Shown: positions 1 through 8,653 of the stretch, in pieces | How positions within the stretch are numbered: position 1 is the stretch's first letter | Layout: the number at the start of each line of letters is the position of its first letter | NCBI GenBank assembly: GCA_030601485.1 | Contig: JAUVTO010000003.1 | Location: forward strand, 1 to 35,743 | Length of the DNA stretch: 35,743 nt | Direction of reading: 5' to 3' | From: Desulfobacterales bacterium | GTDB taxonomy: Bacteria > Desulfobacterota > Desulfobacteria > Desulfobacterales > UBA11574 | The notes under the pieces: generated by a model | Databases searched by the model: none | The model's input: the letters and a program-made list of their open reading frames with translations, nothing else | Told to the model about the DNA's origin: nothing | Made by a program: the position numbers and the translations under genes

Positions 1-305
1 CTAACCATCGTAGCCTTGGTAGGCCGTTACCCTACCAACAAGCTAATGGTACGCGGGCTCCTCTCCAAACGATAGCTTACATGTAGAGGCCATCTTTGAT
101 TTTGAAAACCGAAGATTTCAAAATATTATCCGGTATTAGCATCGCTTTCGCGATGTTATCCCCAATTCAAGGGTAGATTACCCACGCGTTACTCACCCGT
201 GCGCCACTTTACTATCTTCTGCAAGCAGAAGAGTTCTCGTACGACTTGCATGTGTTAAGCACGCCGCCAGCGTTCATTCTGAGCCAGGATCAAACTCTCC
301 AATTA
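1..305 (-). rRNA. rrs: 16S ribosomal RNA, 5' part (gene continues beyond window start)
   Basis: Read on the minus strand, this begins with the universal 16S 5' sequence (GAGTTTGATCCTGGCTCAG) followed by AACGCTGGCGGCGTGCTTAA, then GTGAGTAACGCGTGGGTAAT and the GGTAGGGTAACGGCCTACC helix, all in the right order for the first 300 nt of a bacterial 16S molecule. Aligning by eye to the E. coli 5' terminus places the mature end near 305. The remaining approximately 1,250 nt lie outside the window. The V1/V2 sequence looks deltaproteobacterial (Desulfobacterota), but I cannot run a database comparison. Confidence 0.97.
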
Positions 306-313
306 AAATATAT

Positions 314-341
314 CAATTGCGTCTGCCTTCCGGCAGTCGCA
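314..341 (-). other. hairpin in 16S leader
   Basis: Just before the mature 16S 5' end the leader can fold into a short stem: CTGCC and GGCAG around a GGAA loop, extended by TTGCG/CGCAA outside it. It lies in the transcribed leader and may be part of the processing or antitermination structure. That role is inferred from position only. Confidence 0.5.
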
Positions 342-463
342 ATGAATTAACTGCGAAACCTAACTCACAAGCTGTCACTATTTAGTTTTCAAAGATCAAA
401 AAGAACCATTAAAAGAATGGCTTTTTAAGCCCATACTGTCAAAGAGAAACAGTTGGAACTTTC

Positions 464-491
464 ATTATATGAAATCAATCTATATTGTCAA
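464..491 (-). promoter_or_regulatory. sigma-70-type promoter of the rRNA operon
   Basis: The minus strand shows a perfect -35 TTGACA (486-491) and a perfect -10 TATAAT (464-469) with a 16-bp spacer. The predicted start is near 457, giving a leader of about 150 nt before 16S. Such a consensus promoter followed by a leader is typical for rRNA operons. Confidence 0.88.
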
Positions 492-492
492 T

Positions 493-536
493 GTTTTTTT
501 TAAATTTGTACAAAGTTTTTTTTAAATTTGTACAAA
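493..536 (-). repeat. two tandem 22-bp A/T-rich repeats, candidate UP element
   Basis: Two identical 22-bp units (493-514 and 515-536) sit directly upstream of the -35 box. On the minus strand each contains TTTGTACAAATTT followed by a run of A. Phased A-tracts just upstream of an rRNA promoter are what an UP element (RNA polymerase alpha-CTD contact) looks like; the spacing of one unit is close to two helical turns. The embedded TTTGTACAAA palindrome could also be a protein site. Confidence 0.7.
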
Positions 537-594
537 AATTCTCAATTTTTTAGACCAAAAGAAACAAAATATTTAAAATTATTTGTTACCTTTG

Positions 595-1920
595 TCAAGA
601 CTTATTTTTAATTATTTTAATTTTATGATACCGTTTTTTTCCTGCCCTTAATAGTATTTCCAGGTCAACAATATCGCTATCGGTTAACAGGTAATCAAAG
701 GATTCTATCCGCTGGCCGTTAACATAGGCCCCTCCCTGCTCAATGAGCCTTCTGGCCGCACTTCCCGAGTTTGATAGACCCACCATATGATACAACTTAA
801 ATGCCGGAATACCCTCTTTAAATCGGTCTATCTCTATGTGTGAATGTGGGGTCGAATCAACACTACCTGCCGCTTCAATCTCTAAGGCCGGTAAAACACC
901 GCCATCTCGATGAATCGAACTTGACGGCAGAATGTCTTTAGGAACAACTCGAGCGCCAAATTGGCTTTTAGCATCATTATATGCATTGATCGCCTCTTCC
1001 TTTCCGTGAGCAATCTGAGTGGTTTCAAATGCCAGGACAACCTTAGCGCTGTTTAAATCGGCACCGTTTAATTTCTCAAGCTCCTTGATCTCCTCCATGG
1101 GCAAAAATGTAAACAGAGCCATAAATCTGGCTACATCTCGATCATCTGTATTTACCCAGTACTGATAATAATTATACGGCAACGTTCTGGCCGGATCAAG
1201 CCACACAGCACCTTCAGCTGTTTTGCCCATCTTTGCGCCGCTGCTGGTAGTGATTAACGGAAAGGTAATCCCAAATACGGTTTCTTGACGAACCCTTCTA
1301 ATTAACTCGACGCCGGCAACAATGTTACCCCATTGATCACTCCCTCCCATCTGCAATCTACATCCATAATGATCATAGAGTTCCAGAAAATCATAGGCCT
1401 GTAAAAGCATATAATTAAATTCAATAAAATTGAGACCTTCCTCGGATTCAAGGCGCATTTTATAGCTTTCGGCTTTTATCATACGATTAACAGAAAAATG
1501 TCGTCCAAAATCTCTTAAAAAAGGTATATACTTTAATTTAGTCAGCCAATCGGCATTGTTCAACATCAGCGCATTGTCATCGCTAAAGTCGATAAATCGG
1601 GACAGCTGTTTTTTAATCCCCATTGCGTTCTCATCTACCATCTCAGGTGTTAAAAGCTTACGCATTTCAGTCTTTCCACTGGGATCACCCACAAGGCCTG
1701 TCCCGCCCCCTATAAGCGCTATAGGACGATGGCCGTGTTTTTGCATATGTGCAAGTGACATTATCGGAACAAGGCTCCCCACATGGAGACTGGATGCTGT
1801 AGGATCAAAACCGATATAACAAGTCACCTGCCCGGCTTCGAGATATTGGTCCAGCACTTTCTCATGTGTTGTCTGATCAATAAAACCTCTTTCTTTAAGA
1901 ATATCGATCAAATTCGCCAT
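595..1920 (-). CDS. tyrS: tyrosine--tRNA ligase
   Basis: Class I aminoacyl-tRNA synthetase that charges tRNA-Tyr with tyrosine using ATP in the cytoplasm. The 441-residue protein is of usual length. The HIGH-type signature is H46-V-G-S, the KMSKS-type loop is K230-M-G-K-T234 after the Rossmann fold, and a QMGGSDQWGNI stretch (about 190-200) fits the tyrosine site. The last 70 residues form the S4-like RNA-binding domain (SGSAARRLIEQGGAYVNG). The start ATG at 1920 lies about 30 nt downstream of rny, so the two are probably co-transcribed. The rRNA promoter lies just after its stop, and I see no convincing terminator between them. Confidence 0.97.
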   Translation of the reverse strand: MANLIDILKERGFIDQTTHEKVLDQYLEAGQVTCYIGFDPTASSLHVGSLVPIMSLAHMQKHGHRPIALIGGGTGLVGDPSGKTEMRKLLTPEMVDENAMGIKKQLSRFIDFSDDNALMLNNADWLTKLKYIPFLRDFGRHFSVNRMIKAESYKMRLESEEGLNFIEFNYMLLQAYDFLELYDHYGCRLQMGGSDQWGNIVAGVELIRRVRQETVFGITFPLITTSSGAKMGKTAEGAVWLDPARTLPYNYYQYWVNTDDRDVARFMALFTFLPMEEIKELEKLNGADLNSAKVVLAFETTQIAHGKEEAINAYNDAKSQFGARVVPKDILPSSSIHRDGGVLPALEIEAAGSVDSTPHSHIEIDRFKEGIPAFKLYHMVGLSNSGSAARRLIEQGGAYVNGQRIESFDYLLTDSDIVDLEILLRAGKKRYHKIKIIKNKS

Positions 1921-1950
1921 GTTATTTTTACCTCATTCATAATTTTCAAG

Positions 1951-3513
1951 TTATTTGTTTGCGTACTCTACGGCCCGGGTTTCGCGTATAACTGTAACCT
2001 TGATCTGGCCCGGAAAAGTTAGAGACTCTTCAATTTTTTTGGCAATATCTCTGCTGAGAAGCGTTGACTCTTCATCAGAGATAATACCACTTTCGACGAT
2101 AACCCTCAGTTCCCTTCCAGCCTGAATGGCGAAGGTATTGGCAACTCCATTAAATGAGTTTGCTATGTTTTCAAGGTCTTCCAACCTTTTGATATAATTT
2201 TCAAGCAGCTCCTTACGAGCTCCGGGTCTTGCCCCGGATAAAGCATCAGCAGCTTGTATCAACAAATCATACACCGAACTCGGCGGCACATCTTCATGAT
2301 GAGCGGCAATGGCATGCACGACCTCAGGTGTTTCACCAAATTTTTTTGCGAGCTTAGAACCGATTATAGCATGCTGGCCTTCAACCTCGCGGTCAATCGC
2401 CTTTCCGATATCATGCAATAATCCCATGCGCCTCGCCAGTTTCGAGTTCAGCCCCAATTCAGATGCCATAATACCGCTTATAACACCCACCTCGACCGAA
2501 TGCTGCAGAACATTCTGAGCATAACTGGTACGAAACTTTAATCGACCGATATAGTTAATAAGTTCGCTATGAATACCGTGAACACCCAAATCAAAGGCCG
2601 CCTGTTCTCCAGCTTCTTTTATGGTTAAATCAACCTCTTTCCCAACTTTTTTAACAACATCCTCAATGCGAGCCGGATGAATCCGACCATCCGCTATTAA
2701 TCGCATCAGTGAAAGCCTGGCAACCTCGCGTCGAACCGGATTAAAACCAGACAAGATGACCGCCTCAGGTGTATCATCAATGATAAGATCAATACCGGTT
2801 GCCGCCTCAAGGGCACGAATATTTCTACCTTCTCTGCCAATTATTCGCCCTTTCATCTCATCGTTTGGAAGTTGAACCACTGAAACAGTATGTTCAGCAA
2901 CAAAATCTCCGGCGTACCTTTGGATGGCAGTAGCCATGATCTTTGTGGCTTTTTTTGTTGCCTGTTCTTTTGTTTCATTCTCTATCCTTTTGATAATCTT
3001 GGCACCTTCATATCGTGCCTCGTTTTCCATGGCCCTAATCAGAAGTTCCTTGGCCTGTTCCGCCGTTAAACCGGAAATTTTTTCAAGCTGTCTTTTTTGT
3101 TCTTCAATAAGCTCATTATATTTAATTTTAATCCGCTCTATTTCTTCCTCTCTAATCCCAAGCTTTTTCTCTTTTCGCGAAATGTCCCGTTCTCTGCGTT
3201 CGAATTGATCTATCTTGCGGTCGATATTCTCCTCTTTTTGAATCAACCGCTGCTCTTTCTTTTTCAATTCATATTTAGTCTCTTTAGTATCAGCATCAAA
3301 CTCACTTTTCATTTTGAAAAGTTTGTCTTTAACCTCCAGTTGGGCTTCTTTTATCAGAGTTTCTGATCTTCTCTTGGCATCCTCTAATATTCGCGAAGTT
3401 TCCCTTTCAGCCGCCTTAACTTTCTGAGCTACAATTATCCCTTTAACCCAATAGGCAATCGCAAAGCCTATCACGAATGCAATCATGCCTATTAATAAAT
3501 TATATTCATTCAT
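1951..3513 (-). CDS. rny: ribonuclease Y
   Basis: Membrane-anchored endoribonuclease that starts mRNA decay. The 520-residue protein has the full family architecture: an N-terminal membrane segment (about 5-26), a long charged coiled coil (about 30-190), a KH RNA-binding domain with GRIIGREGRNIRALE (about 225-245), and an HD phosphohydrolase domain with LLHDIGKAID carrying the metal-binding His-Asp pair. The length equals that of Gram-positive RNase Y. It lies downstream of zapA and the 6S RNA gene and directly upstream of tyrS. RNase Y is best known from Firmicutes but is also found in Desulfobacterota. Confidence 0.97.
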   Translation of the reverse strand: MNEYNLLIGMIAFVIGFAIAYWVKGIIVAQKVKAAERETSRILEDAKRRSETLIKEAQLEVKDKLFKMKSEFDADTKETKYELKKKEQRLIQKEENIDRKIDQFERRERDISRKEKKLGIREEEIERIKIKYNELIEEQKRQLEKISGLTAEQAKELLIRAMENEARYEGAKIIKRIENETKEQATKKATKIMATAIQRYAGDFVAEHTVSVVQLPNDEMKGRIIGREGRNIRALEAATGIDLIIDDTPEAVILSGFNPVRREVARLSLMRLIADGRIHPARIEDVVKKVGKEVDLTIKEAGEQAAFDLGVHGIHSELINYIGRLKFRTSYAQNVLQHSVEVGVISGIMASELGLNSKLARRMGLLHDIGKAIDREVEGQHAIIGSKLAKKFGETPEVVHAIAAHHEDVPPSSVYDLLIQAADALSGARPGARKELLENYIKRLEDLENIANSFNGVANTFAIQAGRELRVIVESGIISDEESTLLSRDIAKKIEESLTFPGQIKVTVIRETRAVEYANK

Positions 3514-3806
3514 TAGCCTACTCCCCGGAAATATTCATATTCAACACTCTCATCCAGATTAAACCTTTTAGTTTTACCTGTAAATTTCAATAGGTTAGTT
3601 TGATATCAGATAAAATTAGCCGCTATACGATACGACTTATGAAGAATGTTATAATAAGGCAGATTATGAATGAGAAATTGAGGAAAAGCCAGGTAAGGTA
3701 GCTAAAAAATTGATGATTTCTGTATGCCTTTAATGTTTCAATAGATTTGTACCGGCACTTCCTGCCATATCAGATTGATCGCCATCTTTGATCTGAATTA
3801 AGCAGG
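3514..3806. other. intergenic region between 6S RNA and rny
   Basis: About 290 nt separate the 3' end of the 6S RNA from rny. It has no credible reading frame on either strand. It must carry the rny leader and probably its promoter, but no box pair is close enough to consensus to call. Confidence 0.5.
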
Positions 3807-3984
3807 ACCCCTGCCACAATGCCGTGTTGGGAGGTCTTTGAGCCAATAAAATAAAGTGGGCGCCTTTTATAATTTCTTTAGGCTTTTCTGTACGAGCAGA
3901 ACATGCGCACCAAAATCAGGGAAGGCTCCCTTTAAATGGATGTTGGGTCAAAGAACATCTTCCAATCACAAACACGGCAGGGGT
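3807..3984 (-). ncRNA. ssrS: 6S RNA
   Basis: 6S RNA binds the sigma-70 RNA polymerase holoenzyme and mimics an open promoter in stationary phase. On the minus strand the 178-nt segment is closed by a perfect 9-bp terminal stem (ACCCCTGCC at 3976-3984 with GGCAGGGGT at 3807-3815) and a second helix (GTGTT with AACAC). The interior shows a long interrupted hairpin with the GGTGCGCATG and GTACAG patches typical of 6S apical arms. The length matches the known 180-nt size. Position is strong support: ssrS follows zapA in many Proteobacteria, and here it lies between zapA and rny. A TATAAT-like box at 4017-4022 may be its -10, which would leave a short 5' leader to be trimmed. Confidence 0.82.
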
Positions 3985-4132
3985 CAAACGCCTGGTTTAA
4001 GAAACATTAAGATCAAATTATATCCTGTGAGGATAACAAAAACTTCCTGGATTTGTCCTTAATAAATACAGGCATTAAGGGAGAAAAGGGGAAATACAAC
4101 CTATAGTAGTGGTATCAACTTGTTAAAAACCT

Positions 4133-4426
4133 TCAATCATTTACCGCAGCATCCAATTCGCGTATCAGATTCGCTGATTTTTTCGAAATATGTATCAACA
4201 AGTCTGAATATTTTCTTTTTTGCTCAATATTTTCATTCGCAATATTAAGTGCGGCTAAAATCAAAGTCGCAAATTTAGCAACTGATGACTGACTCGAATG
4301 TTGAGTTTCAACCTTGGTCACTTCTTTGACAAGGTAATCAGCAACCTCTTTAGCGTTGGTTATGTCTGATTCTGTTTTAAACGTATAAGGCTGCCCAAAA
4401 AGTTCTATTGTTACAAGTTGTTCCAA
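4133..4426 (-). CDS. zapA: cell division protein ZapA
   Basis: Small FtsZ-ring-associated protein that bundles FtsZ filaments at midcell. The 97-residue protein has the ZapA layout: an N-terminal beta-rich part (VTIELFGQPYTFKTESD, the typical I-x-G-x-x-Y pattern), a segment with ADYLVKEV, and a C-terminal helix (KFATLILAALNIANENIEQK) for dimer and tetramer formation. It sits 43 nt after the ZapB-like gene and before the 6S RNA gene, an order that supports both assignments. Confidence 0.9.
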   Translation of the reverse strand: MEQLVTIELFGQPYTFKTESDITNAKEVADYLVKEVTKVETQHSSQSSVAKFATLILAALNIANENIEQKRKYSDLLIHISKKSANLIRELDAAVND

Positions 4427-4469
4427 TGAATAAGTTCTTCTACCTTTTTAGAATCATCCCTTTTGGCCG

Positions 4470-4712
4470 TTATTCAACCTCTGCAATATCCTCTATCCTG
4501 ACCAAAAGACTATCAATCTTTGACCGGATCAAAGCCTTTTCTTGTGTGTAATTGGTTTCAGCATCAACCTTACCTTGAAGCTCTTCCTCCAACCTCTTAA
4601 TTTTATTCCTAAGTTCTAGGTTTGTCGCCTCAAGTGACTTATAAACATCGATTAATTTTTCAACTTTTTTTTCAATTTCTTCAAATTGTCTTAAGATAAT
4701 TTCGTTATCCAA
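4470..4712 (-). CDS. zapB: ZapB-like coiled-coil cell division protein
   Basis: An 80-residue protein that is almost entirely one alpha-helical coiled coil (heptads such as LRQFEEIEKKVEKLIDVYKSLE and LRNKIKRLEEEL), matching size and character of ZapB, the ZapA-binding factor of the division ring. The start is TTG at 4712, chosen because GAGGTG lies six nt upstream and no in-frame ATG fits. It precedes zapA in the same operon. The coiled coil alone is weak evidence; the adjacency to zapA carries the call. Confidence 0.75.
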   Translation of the reverse strand: MDNEIILRQFEEIEKKVEKLIDVYKSLEATNLELRNKIKRLEEELQGKVDAETNYTQEKALIRSKIDSLLVRIEDIAEVE

Positions 4713-4764
4713 TCTTACACCTCATAATCTGTTTGTTTAATATAATCTTTTATATAACCGAAAG

Positions 4765-5517
4765 TCAAGATTTATTCCTTACCCGGTTATGCAAAATGTT
4801 TTCAACCGTCATAAGGTCATGTATGGTGTTAACCCCAACAGTCTCCTCGCTATCGTCACCAATAAGCACCCCCACAACCTTTCCTTCCCTATATCCTAAT
4901 TCAACAATATCGGTTAGATAAAACTCGCCTTGTACGTTGTCGGATTTAATTTTTTTTAATGAATCAATCAAAATTTCTTTTTTAACGCAATATATGCCGG
5001 TGTTAATTGTCTTTATGCTCTTTTGCTTAGCGGATGCATCCGCTTCTTCTACTATTCCTGACACATTCATCTTTTCATCAAACAAAACCCTTCCGTAACC
5101 TTTGGGATTGTCAATTGTTACGGCTAAAAGTGATATGTCTCGTTTAGCTATAATATGATCTTTTAAAAGCCTCATAACGGTTTCAAAAGTTAGAAGTGGT
5201 ACATCACCACATAAAATAATAACTTCTTTAGTATGATCAGGCAGATAAGGGAGTGCGCACGAAGCGGCATGACCTGTCCCGAGTTGATCTTTTTGTAAGG
5301 CAAAAATAACATTAGCATTTTCTGATACTACTTTTCGGACTTTATCAGCCTGATTGCCGATAACAAGAACAACATCATTTCCAGCAACTCTTTTGGCCAT
5401 CTCTACAACATACATAATCATGGGCTTACCGAAAATCTCGTGCAATACTTTTGCTTTTTCGGATTTCATACGTTTGCCCATTCCGGCGGCAAGTATTACA
5501 ATAGCTGGTTTTCCCAT
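4765..5517 (-). CDS. GlmU-like sugar nucleotidyltransferase, N-terminal domain only
   Basis: The 250-residue protein is a complete nucleotidyltransferase domain with the signature LAAGMGKRMKSEKAKVLHEIFGKP at the N-terminus, QLGTGHA (the GlmU uridine-binding stretch), LCGDVPLL with the metal-binding Asp, and INTGIY. These match the uridylyltransferase half of GlmU, which makes UDP-GlcNAc from GlcNAc-1-phosphate. The C-terminal left-handed beta-helix acetyltransferase half (a further 200 residues) is absent, so it can only do the pyrophosphorylase step, or acts on another sugar phosphate. RBS AAGGA precedes the ATG. It is separated from the atp operon by a terminator and lies 52 nt before zapB. 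Confidence 0.85.
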   Translation of the reverse strand: MGKPAIVILAAGMGKRMKSEKAKVLHEIFGKPMIMYVVEMAKRVAGNDVVLVIGNQADKVRKVVSENANVIFALQKDQLGTGHAASCALPYLPDHTKEVIILCGDVPLLTFETVMRLLKDHIIAKRDISLLAVTIDNPKGYGRVLFDEKMNVSGIVEEADASAKQKSIKTINTGIYCVKKEILIDSLKKIKSDNVQGEFYLTDIVELGYREGKVVGVLIGDDSEETVGVNTIHDLMTVENILHNRVRNKS

Positions 5518-5590
5518 AATATTTTCCTTTTTTCACCCATCTCAAAACGCTCTTTCTTTTATATTTTAAACCAGGAGCATTGAATCCTTT

Positions 5591-5631
5591 GTTTTAAAAC
5601 AAAAAGGGCAAACCATATTTTTGGTCTGCCC
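5591..5631 (-). terminator. rho-independent terminator of the atp operon
   Basis: On the minus strand GGGCAGACC (623-631 of this kilobase) pairs with GGTTTGCCC (606-614) through one G-T pair, with an A/T-rich loop, and is followed by TTTTTGTTTT. It lies about 80 nt after the atpC stop. Confidence 0.88.
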
Positions 5632-5709
5632 TCATTATTATATAAATCCAACGATCATTTCCCGTATCTCAGGGATAAATATAAACTCAAAAGCCAACGG
5701 TATTTTTTA

Positions 5710-6120
5710 CTATTGCTTTGTTCCAGCAATCCTTATTCGATGCAAGGCTCTCTCCAGAGCTGCCTTGGCTCTCGCAAAGTCGATATCCTCATCTTCTTTT
5801 TCCAAACGTTTCTGGGCTCGTTCCATTGCAGCCTGTGCACGTCCGGTATCAATGTCACGTCTCCTTTCAGCCGATTCTGCCAGCACCGTAAGCTTATCCG
5901 GAAGCGCTTCAGCAAATCCACCGCTGGCAAAAATATATCTTTGCCCCCCGTCTGCACCCGTATAATGGATCATGCCTGTTTTTAAGGTCGTCAAAAAAGT
6001 GGTATGGCCGACAAGTACGCCAAACTCACCAAGACTTCCGGGAGCCACCGCAATTTGGACTTCTTCGCTAACAACCACTTTTTCAGGGGTAACCACTTCT
6101 AATGTAATATTTCCAGCCAT
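5710..6120 (-). CDS. atpC: ATP synthase F1 epsilon subunit
   Basis: Epsilon subunit of F1, part of the central stalk, coupling rotation to catalysis and able to inhibit ATP hydrolysis. The 136-residue protein has the N-terminal beta-sandwich (ITLEVVTPEKVVVSEEVQIAVAPGSLGEFGVLVGHTTFLT) and a C-terminal pair of helices rich in Glu, Arg and Ala. It is the last gene of the operon, 16 nt after atpD, and is followed by the terminator. Confidence 0.97.
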   Translation of the reverse strand: MAGNITLEVVTPEKVVVSEEVQIAVAPGSLGEFGVLVGHTTFLTTLKTGMIHYTGADGGQRYIFASGGFAEALPDKLTVLAESAERRRDIDTGRAQAAMERAQKRLEKEDEDIDFARAKAALERALHRIRIAGTKQ

Positions 6121-6136
6121 CCGTTTCCCCTCATAA

Positions 6137-7555
6137 CTAGATTGATTCGGCCATCTGTTTGGCCTTTTCTAAGACATCATCAATCCCTCCCACCATGTAA
6201 AAAGCCTGCTCGGGGAGATCATCGTGTTTGCCTTCACATATTTCTTTAAAGCCTTTTACGGTATCTTCGATCTTCACATAAGCGCCGGGTACATTGGTAA
6301 ATACTTCAGCAACATGAAAGGGCTGGGACAGAAAGCGCTGAATTTTCCTTGCTCGTGATACCGTAATTTTATCTTCATCAGACAACTCATCTATTCCCAG
6401 TATTGCGATAATGTCCTGAAGTTCTTTGTATTTCTGAAGTATTTGCTGAACCTGACGGGAAGTCTGGTAATGCTCATCCCCGATATAAGCCGCGTCGAGA
6501 ATTCTGGACGTTGAATCAAGGGGATCCACCGAAGGATATATCCCGAGTTCAACCAGTTGCCGGGAAAGAACAACCGTACCGTCAAGATGTGCAAATGTTG
6601 TTGCGGGGGCCGGATCAGTCAAGTCATCTGCCGGCACGTAAACACACTGTACTGCTGTAATCGAGCCCTTGTCTGTTGATGTGATCCGTTCCTGTAGTTC
6701 GCCCAGGTCAACAGCCAGGGTCGGTTGATATCCAACCGCCGAAGGCATTCGTCCCAGTAATGCTGAAACCTCGGAACCGGCCTGGGTAAACCTGAATATA
6801 TTGTCGATGAAAATAAGGACATCCTGGCCCTCTTCATCCCGATAATATTCCGCAGCCGTAAGGGCTGATAGAGCAACCCGAGCCCTTGCTCCCGGAGGTT
6901 CTGTCATCTGTCCGTATATCAGGGCAGCCTTGGGAAGAACTCCGGAATCTTTCATTTCATAGTAAAGGTCATTCCCTTCACGAGTCCGTTCGCCAACACC
7001 TGCAAAAACAGAAATGCCGCCGTGCTCCATGGCGATATTGTGTACCATCTCCATCATGATAACGGTTTTTCCCACACCGGCACCCCCGAACATCCCCATT
7101 TTACCACCTCTGGGGAATGGCACCAGCAGATCTATAACCTTAACACCGGTCTCGAGAACACGAACCGTGACATCCTGTTCCGTAAATTTCGGGGCATGAC
7201 GATGTATGGGCATCATCTTTTCCTGACTGACCGGTCCCAAACCATCCACAGGCTTTCCGACCACATTGAGAATACGTCCAAGCCCAGCTTCACCCACAGG
7301 CATCATAATCGGCTTGCCCGTATCCTTAACGGGCATCCCCCTAACAAGACCGTCGGTTACATCCATTGCAATAGTACGAACAATATTATCCCCAAGGTGC
7401 TGTGCAACCTCAACAACAAGATTGTCCGGCTCATCGCTGATTGTTGGATTGCTGATCAGAAGTGAGGTGAGGATCGTAGGCAGTTTGCCCTGTTCAAACT
7501 CCACATCAACCACAGGCCCCATAACCTGCATAATATTACCTATATTTTCTCCCAT
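6137..7555 (-). CDS. atpD: ATP synthase F1 beta subunit
   Basis: Catalytic subunit of F1. The 472-residue protein has the Walker A motif GGAGVGKT at 157-164, the GERTREGNDLYYEM segment with the catalytic Glu, Walker B around VLIFIDNIFRFTQAGSE, and the beta-type ALLGRMPSAVGYQPTL stretch. Length and order are those of canonical bacterial F1 beta. A 26-bp perfect palindrome lies in the 72-nt gap after atpG. Confidence 0.99.
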   Translation of the reverse strand: MGENIGNIMQVMGPVVDVEFEQGKLPTILTSLLISNPTISDEPDNLVVEVAQHLGDNIVRTIAMDVTDGLVRGMPVKDTGKPIMMPVGEAGLGRILNVVGKPVDGLGPVSQEKMMPIHRHAPKFTEQDVTVRVLETGVKVIDLLVPFPRGGKMGMFGGAGVGKTVIMMEMVHNIAMEHGGISVFAGVGERTREGNDLYYEMKDSGVLPKAALIYGQMTEPPGARARVALSALTAAEYYRDEEGQDVLIFIDNIFRFTQAGSEVSALLGRMPSAVGYQPTLAVDLGELQERITSTDKGSITAVQCVYVPADDLTDPAPATTFAHLDGTVVLSRQLVELGIYPSVDPLDSTSRILDAAYIGDEHYQTSRQVQQILQKYKELQDIIAILGIDELSDEDKITVSRARKIQRFLSQPFHVAEVFTNVPGAYVKIEDTVKGFKEICEGKHDDLPEQAFYMVGGIDDVLEKAKQMAESI

Positions 7556-7581
7556 CTATAGACCTCCAAATCTGTTGTTTG

Positions 7582-7607
7582 TTATTTGTTAATCGATTAA
7601 CAAATAA
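7582..7607. repeat. 26-bp perfect palindrome between atpG and atpD
   Basis: The centre lies between 7594 and 7595, and 13 bases on each side pair perfectly (TTATTTGTTAATC and its complement). In the atp mRNA it would form an A/U-rich hairpin just upstream of the atpD ribosome binding site. A related TTATTTGTTGATT string lies near 8640, between atpA and atpG. Confidence 0.85.
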
Positions 7608-7627
7608 TTAGTGACTATTTCCCAGGT

Positions 7628-8518
7628 TTATCCTCTAAGGGCCTCGGCACCGCCGACTATATCCATCAACTCTGCGGTTATGGATGCCTGCCGAGCCTTG
7701 TTGTATGCCAGAGTGAGATTGTCTATCATATCGTCACAAGCTTTTGACGCATTGTCCATGGCCATCATCCGTGCGGCATGTTCGCTGGTAGATGTCTCCA
7801 GTAACGCACTGTATAACTGAACATATACGCTCCTTGGCAGTAGCTCACCCAAAAGTTCATCAGGAGATGGTTCGCAAATATGCTCCGCCAGATACGGCTT
7901 GTCCTGGTCTTCGGCCTCATCTTCATCAGATTCCATTGGCGGTATGGGAAGCAACTGTTTTATTGTCGCGACCTGCCGTCCCATGCTAATAAACTCTGAA
8001 TAAACGACATAGACTTCGTCATATTCTCCATTAAGAAATCCGTCTATCAAGCCTTTGCCGGCTGTGGAAGCAATATTGAACTTGATTACAGTCCCAATGA
8101 CGTCAATATGCTCGCTTCTGATAGAAATTTGTTTTTTACGACACCAATCCCGTCCCTTTTTGCCAAAGTTTGTAACGGAGAACTCTATATCCTCTCCGGC
8201 TTCTTTTATAAATGAATCGGCTTTGGAAATAAGGTGTGCATTGAAACCGCCGCACAAGCCCCGATCGGAAGTGCACAAAATAATATGTTTTTTTATGACT
8301 TCATCATGCGGCAAAAGAAGAGGGTTTGTTTCTTCTCCTGCTCTTCCTGAAAGACCTCCAAGAACTTCGGCGAACTTTTCAGCATAGGATCGAAAACCCT
8401 CCATATTGGTCTGGGCGCCACGCAATCTGGAAGCCGCCACCATGTTCATGGCTTTTGTGATTTGTTTTGTCTTCTTTACCGCACCTATTTTTGTTTTGAC
8501 CTCTTTTAACGTCGCCAT
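7628..8518 (-). CDS. atpG: ATP synthase F1 gamma subunit
   Basis: Rotor shaft of F1. The 296-residue protein has the conserved N-terminal helix (ATLKEVKTKIGAVKKTKQITKAMNMVAASRL), the CTSDRGLCGGFN segment and the C-terminal helix (MDNASKACDDMIDNLTLAYNKARQASITAELMDIVGGAEAL). An acidic loop (about 195-205, SDEDEAEDQDK) is a local insertion. It is separated from atpA by 135 nt, the largest gap in an otherwise tightly packed operon. Confidence 0.98.
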   Translation of the reverse strand: MATLKEVKTKIGAVKKTKQITKAMNMVAASRLRGAQTNMEGFRSYAEKFAEVLGGLSGRAGEETNPLLLPHDEVIKKHIILCTSDRGLCGGFNAHLISKADSFIKEAGEDIEFSVTNFGKKGRDWCRKKQISIRSEHIDVIGTVIKFNIASTAGKGLIDGFLNGEYDEVYVVYSEFISMGRQVATIKQLLPIPPMESDEDEAEDQDKPYLAEHICEPSPDELLGELLPRSVYVQLYSALLETSTSEHAARMMAMDNASKACDDMIDNLTLAYNKARQASITAELMDIVGGAEALRG

Positions 8519-8653
8519 ACAAATCAGCCTTTATAATTCAAGTTATACAATCGCTTCGCGATTCTATGAAACGTCCACATTCGGCGGACTTAAAAAAAAG
8601 AAATTTCTATACTATTCAATTGCCTGTTATACAAATCAACAAATAACGAATAA

